DNA of 64,000 bases from Heliopora coerulea (Eukaryota; Cnidaria; Anthozoa; Scleralcyonacea; Helioporidae). Location of the stretch: positions 186,001 to 250,000 of the forward strand of contig JASJOG010000235.1 in NCBI GenBank assembly GCA_030142905.1, given 5' to 3'. How positions within the stretch are numbered: position 1 is the stretch's first letter; each line of letters starts with the position of its first letter. This document shows, piece by piece, positions 56,310 to 64,000 of this stretch. The position numbers and the translations under genes were made by a program. Under the pieces are notes generated by a model, which saw nothing but the letters and a program-made list of their open reading frames with translations, ran no database searches and was not told the origin of the DNA.

Positions 56310-56520
56310 TCCTCTGAGATAGATGAACAGAAATTTTTCATGATAACCTTACACTGCAGAAGTCAACTGAAAAATATTCACTCAAGTGGGTTTTGAACTC
56401 GCACCTTTAAGATACTGGTCCGCCGCTGTACCTGCGCTCAACATTTTTCAGTTGATTTTGGCAGTGTCAGATTATCTTGAAAATATTCTTTTCATGTATC
56501 TCTGAGGATGGTTTGGAAAT
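56310..56520. repeat. inverted pair of tRNA(Thr)-type SINEs (unit 2)
   Basis: Counterpart of 31990-32215, same arrangement. Confidence 0.6.
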
Positions 56521-56621
56521 AGAACTGAAACACTACACACCCTCTCATGGATAAGCGTTAAAGTGTTGCGAGAATATCTCGTGCGCTTAGCTTAGATGAA
56601 AGTCGCCTCCACTCCCCGTAG

Positions 56622-56760
56622 ACTCGATAGTTCAACAGGTAGAGCGGCGGACCGGTATTCTGAAGTTGCGAGTTCAAATCCCGAGCGCGTCAACAGTTTT
56701 CAGTTGACTTTGGCAATGCCATATTATCATGAAAATTTTCTGTTCTATACAAATATAACA
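56622..56760 (+). mobile_element. tRNA(Thr)-derived SINE (unit 2)
   Basis: Same as 32300-32450, with B box GAGTTCAAATCCC, a better match to the consensus than unit 1. Confidence 0.75.
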
Positions 56761-57151
56761 AAAAAGTTTTTATTTCTTTCATAAAATAGGAAAGAACTAC
56801 GCAATAGTTAATAATAGCGAATGGCAAACTTTATTTCCAATATGAAATGGCAAGTTCTCCTAATAATGCTCGTAAACCAATCAAAGGTATCCTTTGGTTG
56901 CACCATTGTTCTGGACAAAGGTTGTCAGTTTTGAACGTTTGGGGGAGACATCCTATCGGGAAAGGATCAACTGATAAAAAATCTCTGCTTTCGTGTTTGT
57001 TGACATGTAGTACAATGTTGCATTGTGCATTTGACTTTCCCCATCATTCCGCCAAAGTAATGATTGTCTCGTCTGAAATGTTACGTAAGAAGAACAATTC
57101 CTATTTCGATACTTTAATCTTTGCTGTCCCTACGTAACCTTTCATTCTTAA

Positions 57152-57664
57152 ATGACCAGACTAATCATTTTTAAGAATGGCTATCCAGACAGATTCCTTG
57201 ACAGCATCATTAGTTTATTCTTAGATAAAATCCTCATCCGTCCGTTCTTGACACCTAAACACGTACTTTCCGTTCTACTTCACCCTACTTTCCGTCTATC
57301 CAGTTTCTTTCCGCTTAAAGACTGGGTTCTATCTGGTCTGAGATCTCATGTCGTTTATTTATTAATATGTCAATGCTGTGATGCATTGCATGTTGGCCAA
57401 AGATGCCGACATTTACTCATGCGCATCAGGGACCAAAAGGGAATATCGACTTTGACTGGTAAGAAGTTGGACAGACACCCACTTTCCGCCATATCTTACC
57501 ACCATCGCGACACTGGTCATCCTGTAACTCCCAACGATTCTTCCATCTTAACCTCTTTTTCAACTAGTTTGAAACTCCTCCTGAGAGAATGCCCCCTCAT
57601 TAATAAACTCAAACCTTCCCTTAAATTACTAATTACGGTTATTTTAATTTTAAACTACTTGTAA
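57152..57664 (+). pseudogene. PLE RT thumb plus GIY-YIG-like endonuclease (unit 2)
   Basis: One open frame of 170 residues with the same landmarks: NGYPDRFLDSIISLFLDKIL, RSHVVYLLICQCCDALHVGQ, HRDTGHPVTPNDSS and ECPLINKLKPSLK. Openness here partly results from an internal deletion that removed the region frameshifted in unit 1, so it is not evidence of function. Confidence 0.7.
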
Positions 57665-57879
57665 TTTTAAACGGTAATTTACTCTTACGTCATTTGCAGT
57701 TTTATAGCTTACCTGATTTGCATGTAACATATACCGCTTGTCATAAAAATTTTCCACACTCTTATGGCTGTTATACACATTCTGTAGTGGACCCTAACTT
57801 TTATTATAAAACCACAACACTGAAACGGGAATAAGCTGTGTAATCGACTGAGAGTTATGGTAAATAGCTGAGCTGTTCT

Positions 57880-58350
57880 TTTTGCAGAAATTGCTATAAG
57901 ACTGGTTCGGATATTCGTTTCTACAGTTTGCCGCTTAGTAAGCCACGAATGTTGAAGAAATGGCTAGATCGAATTTCTTACTTTTGCATACCGATCAACA
58001 AGTACACCCTTGTGTGCAGTGAGCATTTCATTGTCAATCCGAAAAGGATAGGTACTAATAATATTCCTAGCATCTTTGCTTGGTTTAAACTGACTACTCC
58101 AACCTCTACCAAAGGAGGATCAGCATTATCCTTTCCATCAAATGACGACAATACTGCCAAGATAGTCGCGATCGGCCCAAGTACCAACCAAATTTCAGAA
58201 GAAGAAGACAGTGCGGCGATAGACGTTAGTTCGGAGCCCCTTTATCATTTGCATTTAATGGTCGACACAGCCCAGAAAGAATCTTCATTAGGAACTCAAA
58301 GACACAGTGAACATGTGCTTGACGGCGTCAGGCGTTCACCTTCTGACTGA
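57880..58350 (+). pseudogene. THAP-domain exon (unit 2)
   Basis: Three base changes over the 423 bp from the first ATG, all altering residues (L to M, V to I, A to V). It has the same acceptor and the same stop. Confidence 0.65.
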
Positions 58351-58474
58351 AAAGGACCTTCTGACTAACGGGAAAGATTACTTATCTCCAAACTAAAGCC
58401 TTCCCCAGATACTAAAGTATCCCCCAGATACGAATACAGGCGAACCTGACATTTATTCTCCTTTTGACTTTGAA

Positions 58475-58558
58475 GATGACCGCCGCTAAGGCTGTCGAAA
58501 CGTCAATCACTTCCACCAAGAGTCTTTCTCAAGACTACACTAACCTGGACGATTTTTA
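58475..58558 (+). repeat. dispersed PLE-like 3' motif, unit 3 start
   Basis: Same motif, again about 110 bp inside the unit boundary. Confidence 0.7.
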
Positions 58559-59261
58559 CGGTCTGTCGACCTACCGTCAGTTTGTGTAATATTTACTTTT
58601 ATTCTTTCATTCTATTGGGAATCCCATATGTTAGCATTTGCCTGTCACTATATAATTATCGTCACTGTGTTTGTTATTTATTTCTGAAGATGTTTCAAGC
58701 CTTGCGACGAAACTTTAGATTCATTAAACAATTTTGAAATTTATTTGTCACTTCTCTATCTAAAATGCCTATCCTTCATATTATATACTGTGCTCTGATA
58801 TTTGTTACACGTTTACGATTCCCGCCAGGTGATTCTATCGCTGATATTATAAAGTGTAAACGATATTCTTCGATTTTTGAATAGACGCTGATTTGCATAA
58901 ATCTCGTGAGTTTTCACGTTCTGGCAACTTTTTAGCTGAGCTACATAACTACAGCTCCTTCTGAATCGACTAGGTTTGAAATACAAGTTCTCCGAACGAA
59001 TTGTTTTGAGTAGCTTTCAAAAGTAGCTTCGTGGCTTCATTCTTCTCCAAGGGAGACTTCTTTTACCAGATATTATCGTCTGGATATTGCTGGTGTTTAT
59101 TGGAAAAGCAGAATGAAGCTTCTGGTTCATTCATCTACGCAGGATGATGACTTTTGAATATTTTGTAGTACTTAACCGGACAGTGCTCATGGTCAATATT
59201 GTTTTAGAAGTATAATAAAACAGTCACGTTTGCGCAGCCACCTTTTAACATATTGGAAAGA

Positions 59262-59328
59262 CTGGAAACTCTCTCTGACCAAGAAATGTTTTAATAAAAA
59301 TTGTTTGTTGGTCAGAGAGAGTTTCCAG
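59262..59328. repeat. 67-nt hairpin, unit 3 (best paired)
   Basis: CTGGAAACTCTCTCTGACCA pairs almost without mismatch with TGGTCAGAGAGAGTTTCCAG. Confidence 0.7.
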
Positions 59329-59859
59329 CTACTCTAATGTAATAAAACACTCATCGTCCAGAAGACATGTCCTGACCGTGACAAACTTTGGATGATCTCT
59401 CTGCTTTCCACACAAGGATTTGATTCATTCAGGATCGTTCTCCCAATGAAATCTCACCCCACTGAAGACGTTGGGATGTATTTCTGGTTCGAAACAAAAA
59501 TATAAGGTAAACAGCCACCAGGTAACATAATGCGAAGCTACTTGTTTTTGGTCACCAAAATCCTTCAATGAAGCAGTTGTTTGCCTAAGTCTTTCTCATT
59601 TCTCGGGTGGCTTATGGGTGATGAACTTTACTGTATTTAACCAGTAATCCTTTCATCAGGATTTTGAAACCTCTCAAGAAAGTTTAAAAGTTTAAAGCAG
59701 TCTTCTTTTTGCACATTCACCGCTAAACCCTCTGGGCTGAGGAGCCGCTGAATGCTTCGTGAAAGACTGTGCGAATGTCGATGTGTGAAAACGCGGAAAA
59801 AATCGAATCCGTCACGAGTGTCTCTGGTCACTTGGTAATCTAAGCATTGACGTGGAAGA

Positions 59860-60140
59860 AACTTGTTAATCCCTCTTCTTCAAGCATCCTTTCTCATTTT
59901 TGCCAAACTAATCACACCTCTTCCATAAACGACTTTCAGGTTTTCTCAAAATACTTTCCCCCTTCTTAGCTTTTCATTCACGAAAGTTTATTTATTTGTA
60001 AACTTAACCTTTCACCAAACACCAACCTTAGTTCTTTCCCTTTGTCTCTATTTTAACTATACATTCTTTGACATCGACATCCTCAATCTATTACGCGCTA
60101 TTTGTCGCTACCTTTCCTTCTCTTACTTCCCTAAATCTAC
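59860..60140 (+). pseudogene. PLE C-terminal fragment, SLSLF-type family (unit 3)
   Basis: Counterpart of 13025-13330. Substitutions and a frameshift remove the long frame, but the tail is clearly the same. Confidence 0.55.
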
Positions 60141-60179
60141 AGTTTGTAGTATAACCCATCCTTAGAGAGATGAATGATC

Positions 60180-60415
60180 GTCAAGCCCTGTACTGAGAAA
60201 ACGATTCTGATCCCCAGAAGGGAATCAAACCCGCAACCTTCTGAGGACCGGTGAGACGCTCTAACCATTGACCTACGGAGATTCAGATGGTGAGATAAGG
60301 TGCAAGTTCGATATATATGTGCGACCTAAGTGGAAGCCAGCGGTCATCGGAAGGTTGCGGGTTCGATCCCCGTCTGGGGCTCAGAATCGTCTTTTGAGTA
60401 CAGGGCTTGACGATC
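60180..60415. repeat. tRNA-like foldback element, second type, unit 3
   Basis: Counterpart of 13345-13612. Plus arm B box GGTTCGATCCC near 60359; minus tRNA-like copy 60203-60285. Confidence 0.75.
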
Positions 60416-60912
60416 ATTCTTCTCTCTTAAGATATATCCAAGCTCTCACGTTTCTCAAACAAAAACAGCATAACCCATCCTGTCACTTATAGATCATATG
60501 TAAATTAACTCCAAGTCACTCTGATGATGTCGCATATAGCAACGAAACGTTATTTACTTCTTCAATTATACTTTAAATTATCAATTGTTATGGCTTTATT
60601 CCTCGTTATATGATGCCATGGCTTAATAAATATAACTTTGTTGTGGAGTATTTTAAAAAATTCTCGCCTGCAAGACAGAAAATAAAATAAATCTTCATAT
60701 GCTCGTCAAGAATATTACTGCCCAGCATGTTATTCTTAGTTGCATTGTTGAAACAAACAAAAACGAACCAAGGTAGATGAAAGATCTTCAAGCTCTATGC
60801 TCAGAAATCGTTTTCTGACTATAGAATTTGAAGATCGTTCATCTATCTTAAGATATATCAAAGCTCTCACATTTCTAAAATCAAAAAATGAACCAGTTGA
60901 TAATGGAAATGA

Positions 60913-61350
60913 CATTTAATCACTAACGTTTCGTTATATAACCTGTAACATCATCAGAGTAAATGATAACTATATACACGTGTCGGAAACTTTTAAAGCT
61001 TAAAGATTACAAAAATAGAGCGGAGTGGTGATTGTTGCTAAGACATGACGAAAGAGGTGGCAGATAATTAGTAGGTAAGAGTGTAACTAAGGAATGAAGA
61101 AAGAGGTGTTAGTAAGTGGGAGATGGTGAAATTAAAATAAGGAGAGAGGGAAGGATCGAATGTTCTTATTTAAGGAAGGTTTTAGTTTAGAAATTACTAA
61201 ACTTTTAAGGATTATGACATCAAGTTGTGAAGTGCCACTGGCCAAAACCGAAAAATCATCGTATGAGATGGGATGTCCTGTATGTTTGCTATGCATTAGT
61301 GGACTGAAAAGACTGGTCTGAGAGATTTTGTTACCAGTATATACTGGCAA
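60913..61350 (-). pseudogene. PLE C-terminal fragment (unit 3)
   Basis: HTGHPISYDDFSVLASGTSQ, LDVIILKSLVISKLKPSLNK, NIRSFPLSLF and stop; better preserved than the unit 1 copy. The hammerhead-like tail (60913-60965) has a less perfect stem II. Confidence 0.7.
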
Positions 61351-61994
61351 TGTTAGTGATTAAAATTATTTCCATTATCAACTGGTTGTTTTTTGTTTGT
61401 TTCAACAATGCTACTAAGGATAATATGCTGGGCAGTAATATTCTTGACAGGGCTACGATTCCCGCGTGGTGTTTAATCCTCATATGTTTGTTTTGCAATT
61501 ATGATTGGTGTCCTTAGCAACATTTTTTCCTCTATTTCTCTCAAACGCTTATTTGTTTTTTAGAGGCATAAATGAAATTTGAAAATTACTACAATCTACA
61601 TGTTCTTCTCAATTATTTTGTAAATGAACTGGACTTTCGAACACCAGTATTGAAGCCTGTAAGATCTTCGTGCAGGACAAAAGATACTTGACTGTACTTC
61701 CTGTCTACCACAGGATGACAAAATATACGCTGTTATATTATCTGCAACCTTCTAGTTCTATCATTTCTCCACCGCAGAGATTTCATGAGAGAGCACGCAT
61801 GCGGAATGCTATTCATCATTACGTTTTGCTTGGGACATTTTGGTTGTTCTAGTCTCTTGTCAGGCAAAAACACCAAGTAGAATTTTCGCAAACAGTAAAC
61901 ATTTACAGTTCTTTTGACTACTTTCCACATCACATTGGGCACAGAATTCTCCAGTCCAGTCATGTGGAGATTCTCTAAAAATCGTCTAAAACAT

Positions 61995-62478
61995 CATTAA
62001 TTCAGTGGATTCAATCGAAGCCATTTTGGCTTCGTCTCCTTCCAACCTGTTAGATATTGGTGTTATGCATGAGAAGGATGCAGCTTCGGCGAAGCCGAAT
62101 CTTATTGAGAAAGAAAGGTCTTTATCCGAGACTGATAATGGCAGAACGTCGGGAGAGAAGCGACCTAGAAGTTCGACTGGTTCAAAACCTGGATCAAACG
62201 GATCAAAAGAAAAAGGCGCCAAAGATCATTCAATCAGAATATCACCCAAAGGTCCTAATTGAGAAAACCTAAATTTTAAGATAGAAGAATTAACCGACAC
62301 TATAAGCTCTGTTGTGCCTATCATTCGGCAGTTAAAAGCGGCCTACGATGATGAGGTTGCGCGAGACGAAAATGAAGACGAATTACTGGGAAGCAACTCG
62401 TCAAACGAGGACGACCATAGGGACAATGTCAATGAAGACTTACTTACTACCATGACAGACGATGCGCGAAAAGGTTAA
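61995..62478 (+). pseudogene. gag-like or ORF1-like retroelement protein, one stop (unit 3)
   Basis: MDSIEAILASSPSNLLDIGV opens the frame. A polar S/K/G-rich part follows (KRPRSSTGSKPGSNGSKEKG). After a TGA at 62260-62262 the same frame continues as NLNFKIEELTDTISSVVPII, RQLKAAYDDEVARDENEDEL and an acidic tail ending MTDDARKG near 62478. The mix of basic, coiled-coil and acidic parts resembles the first ORF of DIRS-like or other retroelements in invertebrates; this is a guess. No RT is nearby. Confidence 0.35.
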
Positions 62479-62589
62479 TCAATCTCAGATTTTCGCAAAA
62501 ATTTTTTGTAACTAGTCAAGAATCCAATGCGTAACTTTTTGACTGTTACGCAGACGCTTTAATCATATTTAGACAACAATATTCTGTTT

Positions 62590-62975
62590 TTATTAGGCAC
62601 GCTGTCAAGCTGTTCTCTCAGAAAATCTTTCTGAGTCCTTGACGGGAATCGAACCCGTAATCTTCTGACCGCCGGTGAGACGCTCTAACCATAGAGCTAC
62701 AAGGATTCAGATAGTGAACGAAGGTTGAATTTGTGTACTGGTTCGTATAGATGGCAGACATATGTACTATCAGTCTGCTAGTGTCGATATGTCTTCTATT
62801 TTTATCTTAATCATAAATATGTCTACCACCTATACGAACCAGTACACAAATTTAACCTTCGCTCACCATCTGAGTCTTTGTAGCTCAATGGTTAGAGCGT
62901 CTCCACGGCGATCAGAAGGTTACGGGTTCGATTCCCGTCGTTGACTCAGAAAGTTTCTCTGAGAGAACAGCTTGA
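62590..62975. repeat. tRNA-like foldback element, unit 3 (with palindromic spacer)
   Basis: Minus tRNA-like copy 62636-62706 and plus copy 62872-62947. The spacer is itself inverted (TGTGTACTGGTTCGTATAG against CTATACGAACCAGTACACA), so nearly the full 385 bp can fold back. Confidence 0.85.
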
Positions 62976-63066
62976 GAACGTCCGTATAATTACCAATTAC
63001 CAGTAACATAATTACCAAGCTACGATAAACACATCATTAATAAAGTAAATGGTTTGAACCTGGGAT

Positions 63067-63195
63067 ACAAATAGAGGCGAACCTGACATTTACTCTCCTT
63101 TTGACTCTGAAGATGACCGCCGCTAAGGCTGTCGAAACGTCAGTCACTTCAAACAACAGTCTTTCTCAAGACTACACTAACCTGGACGATCAACT
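63067..63195 (+). repeat. dispersed PLE-like 3' motif, extra copy in unit 3
   Basis: Carries GAACCTGACATTTACTCTCC and the hairpin-GAAACG block, but none of the further unit-start sequence. It is therefore an independent insertion, placed beside the tRNA-like foldback at 62590-62975. Confidence 0.65.
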
Positions 63196-63534
63196 TCCTC
63201 AAACATGTCACAAACACATCATTGATTAACATAAAAATAGACGACATATCGAGACTAGCAGACTGGCAGTCAACGGCGCAGCTAGGGGTCATGCGTGTCA
63301 TGCGTGTCATGCGTGTCATGCTCAGCATGATTTCAAATTTTTCCAATCTGAAAATTTTAAAAACTGCAATAGAAATTTAATTTTGTCTCAAACGTCTCAT
63401 CAAATTTACGGAAATCGAGTTTTTCAGCCTGCTTAAAGCCCTCAATGAGGCGACGTTCAGTTAACCTGAGTGCTGGAATAAGAACTAATAATGGGTCTTA
63501 CAATTTCCTGCCTTAAGCGTGGAGCAGGAATTCC

Positions 63535-63725
63535 AGAATAATTTGAACACTTTTGATTGGCTAAATAGCACCACACCTATGTCGCATTTCCTGCAAAAGT
63601 CCTGCAATAATTACAATGCAGGAGTTCCGGGACGATTTGAACACATTTTATTGGCTGAATAGCACCACACCCCATCCGAATTTCCTGCAAAAGTCCTGCT
63701 CATTAGCAATTGTAGGACTTCGAGG
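63535..63725. repeat. about 100-bp tandem duplication upstream of the hAT exon (unit 3)
   Basis: GCAGGAATTCCAGAATAATT and GCAGGAGTTCCGGGACGATT begin two copies, each carrying ATTTCCTGCAAAAGTCCTGC. Unit 2 has one copy at 37010-37080. It may be promoter-proximal sequence (inference). Confidence 0.7.
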
Positions 63726-63795
63726 ACTGAGTAACCCAGAGCTGTTTAGTATTCATAGTTCAGATAGAAGGCTTTATATTTTATCATCTCATGAA

Positions 63796-64000
63796 TATGG
63801 AAATTGAACCAAGTCACCCAACTTCGTCAAGGGAATCTTGTGGAAGCTCTGGCGGCCGGGATTTTATTCAAAAGCTTTTAGAAAGACAGTTTTCTGGACG
63901 AGATGTCACTGAGCAGAAGGAAATAGCTCGTATGCCACGACCTACACCGAAGCTTTCCCTTCAAACTACAATGGGCAGGACGGTTAGAAGGTTTCAAGAG
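63796..64000 (+). CDS. hAT-type transposase exon (unit 3), cut by window end
   Basis: MEIEPSHPTSSRESCGSSGG matches the start of 37152-37445, with several residue changes. The TTF motif itself lies beyond the window. Confidence 0.55.

Larger units (their letters stand above)
34145..58367 (+). repeat. unit 2 of the 24.2-kb tandem repeat
   Basis: Direct copy of unit 1, with period 24,223 to unit 3. It lacks the counterpart of unit 1 about 12.6-15.7 kb, which unit 3 retains at about 59.8-62.6 kb. It has extra sequence at 38925-42815, 50380-50800 and 51290-51998. Confidence 0.9.
58368..64000 (+). repeat. start of unit 3 of the 24.2-kb tandem repeat
   Basis: The first 5.6 kb match units 1 and 2. 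This unit keeps both the PLE/gag-like block seen only in unit 1 and the foldback/hAT-exon block seen only in unit 2, so it looks closest to the complete form. The window ends inside the hAT exon. Confidence 0.88.

Noticed and set aside
9900..58367. Whole array as an assembly artefact of two haplotypes
   Set aside because: Three copies are present, each with private indels and a shared junction, which two haplotypes cannot produce. It is not excluded for any single junction without long reads.
62872..62947. Functional tRNA gene
   Set aside because: A and B boxes and T arm are good, but the anticodon stem is mismatched, there are two extra bases before the acceptor, and inverted partners exist. 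It is better seen as a tRNA-derived repeat.

Overview
The window is eukaryotic, animal-type, AT-rich repeat DNA. There are no operons and no intact long host gene; almost everything recognisable is a transposable element, a broken copy of one, or an isolated exon-like fragment. The mix fits an invertebrate, and I would guess a cnidarian such as an anthozoan: a CR1/L2-type LINE with an esterase-domain ORF1, several families of Penelope-like elements (PLEs) with GIY-YIG endonucleases and hammerhead ribozymes, Tigger/pogo, PIF/Harbinger and hAT DNA transposons, tRNA-derived SINEs, and THAP and TSP1/EGF exons. The taxonomic guess is inference only.

Region 1 (1-9899) is a nested stack. The outermost layer is a PLE whose 3' end is present twice, head to head (1-351 plus 8272-8355 on the minus strand, 8356-8903 on the plus strand). 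A Tigger/pogo transposon (352-8271) sits in the minus arm. It carries a broken transposase (6375-7921) and, divergently, a broken HIRAN-like ORF (4916-5348). A LINE (about 505-4650, minus) and a PIF/Harbinger deletion derivative (5561-6290, with a TTA target duplication) are inserted into Tigger.

Region 2 (9900-64000) is two complete copies and the start of a third copy of a direct tandem repeat with a period of about 24.2 kb: unit 1 9900-34144, unit 2 34145-58367, unit 3 from 58368. Each unit begins with a PLE-like 3' motif and ends with a THAP-domain exon. In order it holds PLE C-terminal fragments, tRNA-like foldback elements, a hAT TTF-zinc-finger exon, a LINE 3' fragment, a 62-bp minisatellite, SINEs, a region of very high inter-unit identity near 22.2 kb (47.5 kb in unit 2), PLE 3' ends, AT microsatellites, a secreted TSP1/EGF exon, a LINE ORF1 coiled-coil fragment, a RecQ-like P-loop fragment, Thr-type SINEs, a PLE endonuclease and the THAP exon. 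Units differ by large indels: about 12.6-15.7 kb is missing from unit 2, 38.9-42.8 kb is missing from unit 1, and the PLE insertions at 26.5-28.9 kb occur only in unit 1. By eye, base divergence varies from about 6 percent at the unit starts to below 1 percent elsewhere.

The most interesting signal is self-cleaving RNA. A canonical minimal type-I hammerhead lies at 53072-53117. Two truncated PLE insertions (26487-27566 and 27863-28950) each have hammerhead-like folds in inverted orientation at both ends. Several other PLE 3' ends carry a related but degraded hairpin. All folds, identities and alignments were read by eye; nothing was computed.
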